From Chthonomonas sp. (GTDB lineage Bacteria > Armatimonadota > Fimbriimonadia > Fimbriimonadales > Fimbriimonadaceae): a DNA stretch of 64,000 bases. The translations under genes were made by a program, and so were the position numbers. Each line of letters begins with the position of its first letter. The first letter of the stretch is position 1. Below, piece after piece: positions 1-8,748 of the stretch. Below the pieces are notes generated by a model. The model had not been told where the DNA came from, did not search any database, and worked only from the letters and a program-made list of their open reading frames with translations. The stretch is taken from the NCBI GenBank assembly GCA_016788425.1, contig JAEURQ010000002.1, forward strand, positions 62,001 to 126,000. Direction: 5' to 3'.

Positions 1-5
1 AAAGT

Positions 6-455
6 ATGTCGTCTCAAGAGGAGTCTTGCTATCTAGAGTTGTGGAAGTACGCCTTCGTCGGGCTGCAAACCATGATCAAGGAAATCGGCGCCGACATGGA
101 TCAGGCGGGCAGTCTCTCGCTGGAAGCCTATGACCTTCTCTTGCAACTCGAGATGTCGCCCGGCATGGCTCTGCGCATGAGCGACTTGGCCGAACGCGCG
201 TTGCTCAGCCCGAGCGGAATCACCCGCGCCATTGACCGCCTGGAGAAGCTGGGTTACGTGCAGCGAGAAGCCGATGCGACCGATGGCCGCGCGACTCTCG
301 CCGTGCTCACTCCGGCGGGCAAAGCCGCCCGCAAGGAGTCCTGGTGTAGCTATCGCCAGGCGATTCTTTCGCGATTCAAAGAGCGATTCACCCCGGAAGA
401 AGCGAAGGCGGCCACCGAGATCCTGCGCAAACTTCGCCCCGGCTGGCTGGATTAA
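6..455 (+). CDS. MarR family transcriptional regulator
   Basis: A 149-residue winged-helix protein. The central segment reads as a MarR DNA-binding domain: a helix-turn-helix around residues 60-80 (LLSPSGITRAIDRLEKLGYV) followed by the wing with D-A-T-D-G-R-A, the usual MarR signature. Helices on both sides would form the dimer interface. MarR proteins are dimeric repressors or activators that often respond to small phenolic ligands; no ligand can be read from the sequence. The ATG lies six bases from the window edge, so upstream control elements and any earlier start are unseen. It precedes nuoF on the same strand by 33 bp, but a functional link is only an inference. Confidence 0.85.
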   Translation: MSSQEESCYLELWKYAFVGLQTMIKEIGADMDQAGSLSLEAYDLLLQLEMSPGMALRMSDLAERALLSPSGITRAIDRLEKLGYVQREADATDGRATLAVLTPAGKAARKESWCSYRQAILSRFKERFTPEEAKAATEILRKLRPGWLD

Positions 456-488
456 CCCCGAAATGGAGCGGTAGAATAGCGAAGGTCC

Positions 489-1793
489 ATGGCTGAATAC
501 AAGCTGCTTTTTGAACACGCTCACGACGCGAGCTACCGAACCCTTGACGGCTACAAAAGTAAGGGTGGATATAAGGCCTTGGAAAAGGCGCTGAAGATGG
601 AGCGTCAGGCGATCATTGACGAAGTGAAGGCGAGCGGTCTTCGCGGTCGCGGCGGCGCCGGATTCCCTACTTGGATCAAGTGGAACGGCATTCCGAAAGA
701 GAAGACTTTCAAAAAGCACTACGTGCTGTGCAACGCCGACGAAGGCGAGCCCGGCACGTTTAAAGACAAGCAATTGATGGAGGAAACTCCGTTCCTGCTC
801 ATCGAAGGGATGACCATCGCCGGACTCGCCACGCAGGGTGACGCCGGATACATCTACATTCGCGGCGAGTTTATTGACGCCGCTAAGAACCTTCGGGCGG
901 CGATTGACGAAGCGTACGCCGCCGGTTATCTGGGCAAGAACATCCAGGGTTCGGGCCGCGATTTTGACCTTTACATCCACCTTGGCGCGGGCTCCTACGA
1001 GTGCGGCGAGGAAAGCGCGCTGATGTCGAGCCTCATGGGCGAGCGCGGCATGCCGCGGCTGAAGTTCCCCCACGCGCCGCTTCCGACGATCGCCGGGCTG
1101 TGGGATTCGCCTACGCTCATCAACAACGTCGAGACCTACGCGTGCGCGCCGTTTATCGTCAACAAGGGCGGCGAGTGGTATGCCACGCTCGGCGCTTCGA
1201 CCAAGAACTCGCGCGGCACCAAGCTGTTCTCGGTGAGCGGTCACGTGAACAAGCCGGGCAACTACGAAATCGAATTCGGCACGTCGCTCGCCGAACTGCT
1301 CGAAATGTCGGGCGGCATGAAGGGCGGCGCGCTCAAGGCGTGCGTTCCGGGCGGAAGCTCGGTGCCGATCATCAACGCCGAAGCCGTGAACAAGGCGATT
1401 ATCGGCTACGAAGAAATGTCCGACGTGCAGAGCATGGTCGGGTCGGGTGGCTGCATGTTCCTCAACGAGCACACGTGCATCGTCAGCTTTATCTGGCGCA
1501 CCGCGCATTTTTACGCCATGGAAAGCTGTGGCAAGTGCACGCCGTGCCGCGAGGGCACCAAGTGGATGCTGCAGATCATGGATCGCATCGTCAAGGGCAA
1601 CGGCCAACCGGGCGACAAGGAACTGCTGCTAGATATCTGTAGCCAGATTGATGGCCGTTCGTTCTGCGGTTTGGGCGACGCCGCCGCGTGGCCCGTGGCC
1701 GCCGCCATTCGCGTTTTCCCCGAGGAATTTGACTACTTTATTGCAAACGGCAAGAGCATGGTGAAGTCGGCCAAAGACCTGTTGCCGGTGTAA
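489..1793 (+). CDS. nuoF: NADH-quinone oxidoreductase subunit F
   Basis: This is the NADH-oxidising flavoprotein of respiratory complex I, passing electrons from NADH to FMN and then to an iron-sulfur cluster at the inner membrane. The FMN/NADH-binding glycine-rich motif GRGGAGFP is at residues 53-60 and NADEGEPGTFKD at 82-93. The N3-type [4Fe-4S] ligands are C347, C350 and C353 (SCGKCTPCREG) plus C393 (FCGLGDAA). The 434-residue length is normal for the family. A weak GAAGG lies just before the ATG and a TAGAAT -10-like box at 472-477. No nuoE or nuoG is adjacent; NuoF-like subunits also occur in formate dehydrogenases and hydrogenases, but full-length similarity favours complex I. Confidence 0.93.
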   Translation: MAEYKLLFEHAHDASYRTLDGYKSKGGYKALEKALKMERQAIIDEVKASGLRGRGGAGFPTWIKWNGIPKEKTFKKHYVLCNADEGEPGTFKDKQLMEETPFLLIEGMTIAGLATQGDAGYIYIRGEFIDAAKNLRAAIDEAYAAGYLGKNIQGSGRDFDLYIHLGAGSYECGEESALMSSLMGERGMPRLKFPHAPLPTIAGLWDSPTLINNVETYACAPFIVNKGGEWYATLGASTKNSRGTKLFSVSGHVNKPGNYEIEFGTSLAELLEMSGGMKGGALKACVPGGSSVPIINAEAVNKAIIGYEEMSDVQSMVGSGGCMFLNEHTCIVSFIWRTAHFYAMESCGKCTPCREGTKWMLQIMDRIVKGNGQPGDKELLLDICSQIDGRSFCGLGDAAAWPVAAAIRVFPEEFDYFIANGKSMVKSAKDLLPV

Positions 1794-1796
1794 CTT

Positions 1797-2987
1797 ATGC
1801 TCAGCGCCATTGCCGTTCTTACTCTAGCGCCGGTGCAAACCGGCCTCGACGTGTGGCGTTCGCAACAGTTCGCCGAGCTCAAAGGCAAGCGCGTCGGCCT
1901 CATCACTAACCCCACGGGAGTAGACGTCAACCTCGATGCGAATGTGGACTTGATGCTGAAAGCCGGCATCAAAGTGGTGGCGCTGTTCGGGCCGGAGCAC
2001 GGAGTGCGCGGCGGCACGCCCGCCGGCGTGAAGGTCGAGGATACGGTCGACCCTTATACGGGGATCCCCGAGTTTTCGCTGTACGGTAAGCTTAGCCGCC
2101 ACAACGAGGAGATGTTCAAGAGCGTGGATGTCTTGGTGTTCGACATTCAGGATATCGGTTCGCGGAGCTACACCTACATTGCGACGCTCGGCGTGTGCAT
2201 GGAGTCCGCGGCGAAGTTCAAAAAGCCGATCTACGTGATTGATCGCCCGAACCCCATCGGCGGCGAACGCATCGAAGGGAACTTGGTGGAACCTGCGTTT
2301 CAGACTTTTGTTTCGCCCTACGCGATCCCGTATTGCCACGGCCTGACCATCGGCGAACTCGCGCAGATGATCAAGGGCGAGAATTGGAATCGGGCGGGCA
2401 AAGCCGATGTGCGCGTCGTGAAGATGCGCGGCTGGCGGCGCGACATGCTCTGGAGCGAAACTGGCCTGCCGTGGGTGCCGACGTCACCCCACATTCCGCA
2501 TGCCGAAACCTCGGCCTTTTATGCCGCGACCGGCATTGTCGGCGAACTCAAATCGGTGTCGATCGGCGTTGGCTACACATCGCCGTTCGAACTGGTCGGC
2601 GCGCCCGGATTGTTAGCGAAGGCGCTGGCGGATGAACTTACGAAGCGCAAGTTGCCGGGCGTTACTTTCCGGCAAACTTGGTGGACGCCCTACTACGCGG
2701 CGTTCAAAGGCGAGAGTTGCAGCGGCGTGCAGGTACATCTCACCGATCCGCGCCGAGCGCCGCTCACGCGCATTAACTTTGAGGTGATGGGCGCGATCCG
2801 CAAGCTCAAACCGGGCTATGATTTCTTTGTCGGCGGGCGCGGCGACATGTTCGACAAGGTGAGTGGCACGGCCTCGCTCAGGAAAGGATTCGAAGCAGGC
2901 GAGAGCATTGACAAGCTCTACAACGACTGGAATTCGGCCGCCAAGGACTTTCGCGTCAAGCGCGAGAAATACCTGCTGTACAAGTAG
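1797..2987 (+). CDS. namZ: DUF1343 / NamZ-type exo-beta-N-acetylmuramidase
   Basis: A 396-residue protein of the DUF1343 family, whose characterised Bacillus member NamZ (YbbC) cleaves terminal MurNAc from peptidoglycan fragments. Family landmarks are visible: GKRVGLITNPTGVD near residue 30, the conserved FGPEHGVRG around residue 62 with the likely catalytic Glu, DIQDIGSRSYTY near 118 and DRPNPIGG near 147. A short hydrophobic N-terminus (LSAIAVLTLAPVQT) suggests export. It starts 3 bp after the nuoF stop, so it is probably co-transcribed, though the two functions are unrelated. Substrate specificity is inferred from the family only. Confidence 0.85.
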   Translation: MLSAIAVLTLAPVQTGLDVWRSQQFAELKGKRVGLITNPTGVDVNLDANVDLMLKAGIKVVALFGPEHGVRGGTPAGVKVEDTVDPYTGIPEFSLYGKLSRHNEEMFKSVDVLVFDIQDIGSRSYTYIATLGVCMESAAKFKKPIYVIDRPNPIGGERIEGNLVEPAFQTFVSPYAIPYCHGLTIGELAQMIKGENWNRAGKADVRVVKMRGWRRDMLWSETGLPWVPTSPHIPHAETSAFYAATGIVGELKSVSIGVGYTSPFELVGAPGLLAKALADELTKRKLPGVTFRQTWWTPYYAAFKGESCSGVQVHLTDPRRAPLTRINFEVMGAIRKLKPGYDFFVGGRGDMFDKVSGTASLRKGFEAGESIDKLYNDWNSAAKDFRVKREKYLLYK

Positions 2988-2995
2988 TGGGAGAA

Positions 2996-3072
2996 TGGTC
3001 GGGATGGCGGGATTCGAACCCACGACCTCTGCGTCCCGAACGCAGCGCTCTACCAAGCTGAGCTACATCCCG
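2996..3072 (-). tRNA. tRNA-Pro (CGG)
   Basis: The reverse strand folds into a full cloverleaf. The acceptor stem CGGGATG pairs with CATCCCG, the D-arm carries AGCTCAGCTTGGTAGAGC, the anticodon stem CTGCG/CGCAG encloses loop TTCGGGA with anticodon CGG, and the T-arm contains GGTTCGAATCC. C1-G72 is typical of bacterial tRNA-Pro. Discriminator A at 2999 is followed by an encoded CCA (2996-2998). A TACCAT box at 3084-3089 could serve as -10, or the tRNA may be read from the gene at 3092-3790 just upstream on the same strand. Confidence 0.96.
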
Positions 3073-3091
3073 AAGGAGCCATCATGGTACC

Positions 3092-3790
3092 TCAGAGAAG
3101 GCGGCGCTGTTTGGGGATGCGGAGCGAGTGCACGACCTCAAACCAGTTGCGTTGGTAGCTGGCCAGACGAGTGAGTTGGGAAAGTGCGGCCTGATACTGC
3201 GGCAGTTGCAGTGCCTTCTCCACGAGCGAGACATCGCTCCACTGCGCGTACGAAAACGTTTGGCTGCGGGTGGTCGCGCTAAGCATAGCCGCGCCCATAA
3301 ATCCGCGAACATTTCGCACTGTCACATCGTGGAGCTGCAGGTAGAGCCGCATCACCTCATCCGCATCATCCGGCGAATGGTTGGCCACCGTAAAGCTGGT
3401 TTGGCAACACTTGTCGCCGATCACAAGGCCGCTCGCGGCGAGGAGCGGGGCCTTGGCTCGTGATGGTGGCAGGACTATTTTCTCGGTGCGGCAACTCGTG
3501 TAGGTCACCTCGCAAAGCGTGCGTAACTCTTGAAAATAGGGATGAAGTTTTGTGTCGCGCGTGACTTGGATGACGGCTTCTTCTGATTCCCACTGCGAAA
3601 TGGTGCAGATGCCATTTCCTTCAATTTTTCGGTGAATGGCCACTCCCACCAAACCGATCAGATTGGGGCCCACTTCCGCATAGTAGTTTTGCAAAAGCTC
3701 TTCAATGCGGGCGATGTTTGTCGGCGCACAGTTGTAGTCGCCAACAAACGTTAGCCACTCTTCCCCGGGCGACAAGATCATGCTAGGCAT
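3092..3790 (-). CDS. two-domain ABM-like (dimeric alpha-beta barrel) protein
   Basis: A 232-residue protein with no signal peptide or membrane segment. It looks like two tandem ferredoxin-like domains of about 100 residues, each with a phrase resembling antibiotic-biosynthesis-monooxygenase (ABM) domains: ISQWESEEAVIQV...HPYFQEL in the first and YAQWSDVSLVEKALQLPQY in the second. Each has a conserved W after the third strand. ABM domains are small oxygenases or structural dimers, so no reaction can be assigned. ATG codons at 3790 and 3781 are both possible starts; no clear ribosome binding site decides. tRNA-Pro lies 19 bp downstream on the same strand. Confidence 0.6.
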   Translation of the reverse strand: MPSMILSPGEEWLTFVGDYNCAPTNIARIEELLQNYYAEVGPNLIGLVGVAIHRKIEGNGICTISQWESEEAVIQVTRDTKLHPYFQELRTLCEVTYTSCRTEKIVLPPSRAKAPLLAASGLVIGDKCCQTSFTVANHSPDDADEVMRLYLQLHDVTVRNVRGFMGAAMLSATTRSQTFSYAQWSDVSLVEKALQLPQYQAALSQLTRLASYQRNWFEVVHSLRIPKQRRLL

Positions 3791-3853
3791 TAAGACCTAC
3801 CAATAGTGTTGTACGAGATGAAGCCCGAAAAAGGTAGACTGATTGATGATAAC

Positions 3854-3867
3854 GCGGAAAAGTCCGC
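3854..3867 (+). promoter_or_regulatory. small hairpin in helicase upstream region
   Basis: GCGGA and TCCGC form a 5-bp stem around loop AAAG in the 122-bp gap between the divergent ABM-like gene and the DEAD-box helicase. It would lie in the helicase 5' untranslated region if transcription begins upstream. It is short and may be chance. No Shine-Dalgarno site precedes the helicase start. Confidence 0.25.
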
Positions 3868-3912
3868 AATCTTTGCTCACATGCAACCCCTTGATGAGCG
3901 ATTTTTTCCCTC

Positions 3913-5334
3913 ATGCAAGTCTCTCCCCCAACAACTTTTCGTAACCTCGCGCTTCCGGCTTCGCTTTGCGACCGCCTCGCCGAACAAGGCATCACTATTC
4001 CCACCCCCATCCAAGCCGGCGCAATTCCGCTTGGCATGATGGGTCGCGACGTCATTGGCGTGGCGCAGACCGGTACCGGCAAAACGCTCGCCTTCGGCAT
4101 CCCGATGGCCATGCGACTTGACCAACAACGCCAAGGTTTGGTCATTGCGCCGACCCGCGAATTGGCCCAACAAATTGAAGAAACCCTGCAAAAGCTGCGC
4201 TTGCAAAGCGTGCTTTTGGTCGGTGGCGCGTCCATGCGCAACCAACTTAACGAGCTCAAGAAGCGACCGACGGTAATCGTCGCGACTCCGGGCCGATTGA
4301 TTGACCACATGGAGCAAGGCACGGTACGGCTCGACCGCGTTTCGTGCGTGGTGCTCGACGAAGCGGACCGCATGCTCGACATGGGCTTCGCACCAGCGAT
4401 TCAGCGCATCATGCGCAGCCTGCCGACCGATCGCCAAACCATGCTGTTTAGCGCGACAATGCCCGACGAAATCAAGTCGCTGGCCGAAAGCTTCTTGCGC
4501 AATCCCGAGCGCGTGGAAGTCGCTCGCGAAGGCGAACCCAGCGAGCTCGTCGAGCAAGAGTTGGTGTTCCTTGAGGTCGGTGAAAAGACCGAGTACCTCG
4601 ACATGTTGCTCTACAAGAATCAGGGCACGGTTTTGATTTTCTCGCGGACTCGTCACGGCGCGCGCAAACTCGCTCGATGGATCAGCAAGGGCGGCCACAA
4701 AGTCGCCGAGATTCACTCCGACCGCTCGCTGGCCCAACGCCGCGAAGCGCTCGAAGGCTTTAAGAAGGGTCGCTACCGCATCTTGGTCGCCACGGATATC
4801 GCCGCCCGCGGCATTGACGTCAAGGAAATTTCGCTCGTCATCAACTACGATCTGCCCGACCAGCCCGAAGACTACGTGCACCGCATTGGCCGCACCGGTC
4901 GAGCTGGTCACCGAGGACGCGCGATCTCGCTGGCGCTGGGCGACCAAGGCAAGTTGGTGCGACAGATTGAAAAGGTGATGGGCAAGGAAATGCCGATCAG
5001 CCAAGAAAGCACGATTCGCCCGGTGTTGCCGCCGATTCCGAAGCCCAGCCGCGTGCATCGCAAGGTCGCCAAGGCGGCTCCGGCTCCCCCGCCCATGGCC
5101 GCGCCGAAGCCAAAGGTTCGCTTTGAATCGAAGGAACGCGCTCACCCGCATCCTTCGCACAATCCCAAGCCGAAGGTGGAGCACGCCCAAGCGCCAAAGG
5201 TGGCTCACAACGCCAAGCCAAAGCCCAAGCACTACGCCAAGCCGCAAGGTACGGGTGGGGTTGGCGGGTTCGGTGGTGGTGCCGGCGCAAAGAGTCGCTT
5301 CAATCGCCGCGGCAAGGGTCGCCCGGCCCGGTAG
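3913..5334 (+). CDS. DEAD-box ATP-dependent RNA helicase
   Basis: A 473-residue superfamily 2 helicase that remodels RNA using ATP. All core motifs are readable in order: Q motif (ITIPTPIQAGAIPLG, about 26-40), motif I AQTGTGKT, Ia PTRELAQQ, motif II DEAD, motif III SAT, then ARGIDV and motif VI HRIGRTGRAG in the second RecA domain. After about residue 370 a basic tail rich in Pro, Lys, Ala and His (PKPKV, AKPKPK and a Gly-rich end) replaces any folded domain. This RhlE-like layout suggests non-specific RNA binding in ribosome assembly or mRNA decay. It stands alone on its strand. Confidence 0.95.
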   Translation: MQVSPPTTFRNLALPASLCDRLAEQGITIPTPIQAGAIPLGMMGRDVIGVAQTGTGKTLAFGIPMAMRLDQQRQGLVIAPTRELAQQIEETLQKLRLQSVLLVGGASMRNQLNELKKRPTVIVATPGRLIDHMEQGTVRLDRVSCVVLDEADRMLDMGFAPAIQRIMRSLPTDRQTMLFSATMPDEIKSLAESFLRNPERVEVAREGEPSELVEQELVFLEVGEKTEYLDMLLYKNQGTVLIFSRTRHGARKLARWISKGGHKVAEIHSDRSLAQRREALEGFKKGRYRILVATDIAARGIDVKEISLVINYDLPDQPEDYVHRIGRTGRAGHRGRAISLALGDQGKLVRQIEKVMGKEMPISQESTIRPVLPPIPKPSRVHRKVAKAAPAPPPMAAPKPKVRFESKERAHPHPSHNPKPKVEHAQAPKVAHNAKPKPKHYAKPQGTGGVGGFGGGAGAKSRFNRRGKGRPAR

Positions 5335-5374
5335 TTTTCCGCAAAGGGGGCGAGCATAATGTTAACAATTCGTT

Positions 5375-6391
5375 ATGAAATTCCGCCCCGCTTTCGCCCT
5401 GATTGCGCTCTCCGCGCTCGCCCCGGCCTTCGCTGACGACAAAGGAAAGTTGTCGGGCGTGATGTTCGGCGACATGTACTTCTTCGGGAAGCATAACGAC
5501 GCCGCGATTCAGGGCAAGCAGGGCTTTTGGTTGCGCCGGATAACCCTGCAATACGATCGCGAAATCGACGCGAAGTTGAGCGCGCGAGTCCAAATCGAAT
5601 CAAAGGATCCCGGTGATTTCACGAATAACACCGCGATGCAAGTGACGATGCGCGACGCCTGGGTGCAGTTCAAGGATGGTCGCGACACATGGCGACTCGG
5701 TTTGATCCCCACGGCAACTTGGGGTGTTACGGAGCAGAAACTGGGGTATCGCCCGATCGAAAAGGCGCCCATGGAACTGTATCGAATGGGCTCCTCCCGC
5801 GATATCGGCATTTCCTACAATACGAACCTCGACAAGAGCGGCAAGACGGCCCTGATGCTGGCGGTGGGGAATGGCAATGGCCAACGAAGTTCGGACGGCG
5901 AATCAGCCGCCGCCTACGCGCGCATTACTCACGACCTCAACAACGTGATGACCGTGAATCTGTATGCCGATGCCCAGAAGCGTCCCAACCAGGAGTATTG
6001 GCGGTCGGCAAAAGCCGAGTTCTTTGTCGTCGGCCGAGACTACAAAGGTGGGTTGGTCTTCGCGAATCAGGCGCGTTCGCGTCCCAACGCAAGCGACTTG
6101 AACCTGAATCTTTTGTCCCTTTACGTTGAAGGCAAAGCAAGCGAAAAGGCGCGGCCTTTCCTTCGCTGGGATCAGGTATCGGACGCTCTTCCCGACGCGG
6201 ACAAGATCGAATTCTATCGAATGAGCCCGCAGGGCAAGCCGACCCTTTTTATGGTCGGAGTGCGGATGAAGATTCACCCGAACTTTGAGATCGTGCCGAA
6301 CATCGCCAACATTTCGTACCGCCGGGGCAGCGGTGGCATTAAGCCCAAGTCAGATACGATTTTCCGTGTAACGTTTAGCGCGAACTTCTAA
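5375..6391 (+). CDS. porin-like outer-membrane beta-barrel protein
   Basis: A 338-residue exported protein. A clear signal peptide (MKFRPAFALIALSALAPAFA) is followed by alternating amphipathic strands such as GKLSGVMFGDMYFFG and KQGFWLRRITLQYDREID, and the chain ends in Phe (VTFSANF), the usual C-terminal aromatic of outer-membrane barrels. The pattern recalls phosphate-selective porin O/P-like proteins, though the chain is short and the substrate unknown. The preceding gap holds AT-rich CATAATGTTAACAAT (5355-5369), a plausible promoter region. The gene is monocistronic, ending 37 bp before the Gfo/Idh/MocA gene. Presence of such a protein supports a diderm host. Confidence 0.7.
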   Translation: MKFRPAFALIALSALAPAFADDKGKLSGVMFGDMYFFGKHNDAAIQGKQGFWLRRITLQYDREIDAKLSARVQIESKDPGDFTNNTAMQVTMRDAWVQFKDGRDTWRLGLIPTATWGVTEQKLGYRPIEKAPMELYRMGSSRDIGISYNTNLDKSGKTALMLAVGNGNGQRSSDGESAAAYARITHDLNNVMTVNLYADAQKRPNQEYWRSAKAEFFVVGRDYKGGLVFANQARSRPNASDLNLNLLSLYVEGKASEKARPFLRWDQVSDALPDADKIEFYRMSPQGKPTLFMVGVRMKIHPNFEIVPNIANISYRRGSGGIKPKSDTIFRVTFSANF

Positions 6392-6428
6392 GGACATTCG
6401 AACCCGCGCGGTGGGGTAAAAGGGAGGA

Positions 6429-7805
6429 GTGAGCACTGACAACTCCTCCCTTTCTCGTCGGAAGGTCCTGACCGCCACTGGCTCGCTGGTCGCGGCCACT
6501 GCCTTACCCTCCGCTTCGTTCGCTGGTTATCACACCGAAAGCGCCGACCTCATCCAAGTCGCCCTTGTCGGGAGCGGCGGTCGCGGTAGCGGCGCGGCGG
6601 TCAACGCCATGCGCACCAAGACCGGTCCGATGAAGCTGGTCGCGATGGCCGATGCATTCCAAGATCGCTTGAATGACAGCCACAAGTACGTCTCGAGCGA
6701 GATTAAGGACCAAATGAGCGTGCCGAAAGAACGGCAGTTCGTCGGCCTGGACGCTTACAAAAAGGCGATGGATTGTCTTCGCCCCGGCGACATCGTCATT
6801 CTCGCCACGCCGCCTGCGTTCCGCTGGGTGCACTTCCAGTACGCCATCGAGAAGAAGCTCAACGTGTTTATGGAAAAGCCGGTGACGGTGGATGGCCCGA
6901 CCAGCGTGAAGATGCTGGAACTCGCGGCCAAGGCCGAGAAAATGGGCCTAAAAGTGGGCGTCGGCCTCATGTCGCGTCACGCCCGCAACCTCCAAGAACT
7001 GCACAAGCGCGTGGGCGACGGCGAAATCGGCGACGTGATGCTGATGCGCGGTTACCGCATGCACGGCCCCGCCGGCACCTCGCAATCCACGGCCAAGCCG
7101 GCCGGAATGTCGGAAGTGGAATACCAAATCCGGCGATTCCACAGCTTCCTCTGGGCCAGCGGCGGCTGCTACAGCGACTTCTACATTCACCTGATTGACC
7201 ACATGAGTTGGATGAAGAATGCCCTGCCGGTCTCAGCGCGAGCCTCCGGCGGACGCCACTACAAGGCCGACGACAAGGGCGCTCAGTTTGTTGACCAAAA
7301 CTTTGACTCGTACTCGGTTGAGTACACCTGGGCGGATGGCGCGAAGTTCTACTTCGACGGTCGCTGTGTCGAAGGTGCGCAAGGCGTGTATTCCAGCTAT
7401 CTGCACGGCACCAAGGGGTGCGCCATCGCCAGCCGCGCCAACGATTGCGGCGGACCTTCGGCCACCTTTAAGGGCGGCAGCATGAGCGAGGGCAACCTCA
7501 TCTGGCAATCCAGCGATCGCTCGAACCCCTATCAAAACGAGTGGGATGCGCTGGTGGCCGCGATCCGCAATAATACGCCGCACAACGAGGTGCGCCGTGG
7601 CGTGGAAACGAGCGTCATGACGAGCATGGGCCGCATGGCCGCTCACACGGGGCAGGAGATCACCTACGAAGCGATGCTCAACTGCGAGCACGAGTTTGCC
7701 CCGGGTCTCGACAAGCTCACCATGAGCTCGGCCCCGCTGACCGGCGATGCGAGCGGCAAGTACGATCAGCCGATGCCTGGTCACAAGCCCGATCGCGAAT
7801 ACTGA
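6429..7805 (+). CDS. Tat-exported Gfo/Idh/MocA family oxidoreductase
   Basis: A 458-residue NAD(P)-dependent sugar or polyol dehydrogenase-like protein. The N-terminus carries a twin-arginine motif (SLSRRKVLTATGS) and hydrophobic stretch, so it is probably exported folded with its cofactor. The Rossmann part begins IQVALVGSGGRGSGA near residue 41, and the family MEKPVTVDGP stretch lies near 145. The C-terminal part resembles Gfo/Idh dehydrogenases from Planctomycetes and Armatimonadota. The GTG start has GGGAGG only one base upstream, too close for an ordinary Shine-Dalgarno, but the Tat N-region requires this start. Substrate unknown; adjacent genes give no pathway. Confidence 0.85.
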   Translation: MSTDNSSLSRRKVLTATGSLVAATALPSASFAGYHTESADLIQVALVGSGGRGSGAAVNAMRTKTGPMKLVAMADAFQDRLNDSHKYVSSEIKDQMSVPKERQFVGLDAYKKAMDCLRPGDIVILATPPAFRWVHFQYAIEKKLNVFMEKPVTVDGPTSVKMLELAAKAEKMGLKVGVGLMSRHARNLQELHKRVGDGEIGDVMLMRGYRMHGPAGTSQSTAKPAGMSEVEYQIRRFHSFLWASGGCYSDFYIHLIDHMSWMKNALPVSARASGGRHYKADDKGAQFVDQNFDSYSVEYTWADGAKFYFDGRCVEGAQGVYSSYLHGTKGCAIASRANDCGGPSATFKGGSMSEGNLIWQSSDRSNPYQNEWDALVAAIRNNTPHNEVRRGVETSVMTSMGRMAAHTGQEITYEAMLNCEHEFAPGLDKLTMSSAPLTGDASGKYDQPMPGHKPDREY

Positions 7806-7806
7806 G

Positions 7807-8748
7807 CTACTTCAGGCTCTTGATGAATACCTTCGCCTTCGTATGGAGGCGGAGGTATTCGCCTCTTTCGGCCGGCGACATCACGGTCAGGGCGGTGCTC
7901 ATCGGATCGCTGTCGAGCCCATATTGAACGATGACCGTGCTCTGAATCCGGTTCGTGAGCGCCTGACCCGTGCGTGGGTCCACCACGTGGGAATACTGCA
8001 CGCCGTCAATGATCGTGAATTGTTCGGTATCTCCGCTGGTCGAAACCGCGCAGTGCTTAAACTCCAGTTCCTTCGCGCCGTCGGCGGTGGCGTTCGGCAC
8101 AAGAATCGTCCACCCAGCCTTGCCCGGCGGAGGTCCAGTGACGACGATATCACCCCCAAACTCAACCAGGGCCCGACTGATTCCGTGCTGCTTGAGCACG
8201 CGTTGGGCGGCGTCACCCGCGTAACCCTTGGCGATTCCGCCGAGGTCTAGCTGCATCCCGGCATGAGAGAGAGTGACCGTGCGGCTCGTCGGGTCAAGCC
8301 GCATCTTGTCCCGACCTACGAGGCGCATCGCGGCTTGGAGCGCGGTGGGATCAGGCAACTTTTTGCTCTTGCGGGCGGCTCGCCACAGCCTTATCACGGG
8401 TCCAGCCGTGACGTCGAACGCACCCTTGGTTTCGCGCGAGACTTGGCTCGCTTTCGTCAAGACTCGCCACAGGTCGGCAGACACGCGCACCGGTTGGTTG
8501 GCGGGCGCGGCGCACAACTTGTTGAGTTCGCTGTCAGGTTTGTAGTCGCTCATGATCGCATCGAGCTGGCCGATACGTCTAAATGCTGCGGAACATGCTT
8601 CTTGCGCTTGTTGCTCGGTCTCGGCGTAGACCACAATGCGCGCTTCCATGCCCATGTGAACCTCGGAATAGGTGTACCGAGTAAGATGGGTTTGGGGGAG
8701 CCACGCTCCGTTTGCCATCACCATCATGCATCCCAAAAGTGCTCTCAT
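7807..8748 (-). CDS. apbE: FAD:protein FMN transferase (ApbE family)
   Basis: ApbE proteins transfer FMN from FAD onto Thr/Ser of target flavoproteins, usually in the periplasm. The family signatures DLGGIAKGYAGDAAQRVL and HVVDPRTGQ are present, as is the early MGMEARIVVYAET segment. From ATG 8748 the protein is 313 residues with a short hydrophobic leader (RALLGCMMVMANGAW). ATGs at 8727, 8724 and 8718 are alternatives. The start region overlaps that of the divergent SUMF1-like gene (ATG 8726), so the promoters must lie inside each other's coding region or only one of these starts is real. It converges with the preceding gene across 1 bp. Confidence 0.92.
   Translation of the reverse strand: MRALLGCMMVMANGAWLPQTHLTRYTYSEVHMGMEARIVVYAETEQQAQEACSAAFRRIGQLDAIMSDYKPDSELNKLCAAPANQPVRVSADLWRVLTKASQVSRETKGAFDVTAGPVIRLWRAARKSKKLPDPTALQAAMRLVGRDKMRLDPTSRTVTLSHAGMQLDLGGIAKGYAGDAAQRVLKQHGISRALVEFGGDIVVTGPPPGKAGWTILVPNATADGAKELEFKHCAVSTSGDTEQFTIIDGVQYSHVVDPRTGQALTNRIQSTVIVQYGLDSDPMSTALTVMSPAERGEYLRLHTKAKVFIKSLK

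Noticed and set aside
33-1607. Long open frame on the minus strand opposite nuoF
   Set aside because: Arg/Ala-rich shadow of a GC-rich gene; the plus-strand frame encodes intact NuoF motifs, and the minus product resembles no protein.
3877-5247. 456-codon minus-strand frame opposite the DEAD-box helicase
   Set aside because: Translation is composition-driven with no domain, and the plus strand has all helicase motifs.
5123-5290. Pro/Lys-rich repeats in the helicase tail as possible DNA repeat element
   Set aside because: They reflect low-complexity protein sequence with varied codons and are usual for RhlE-like tails.
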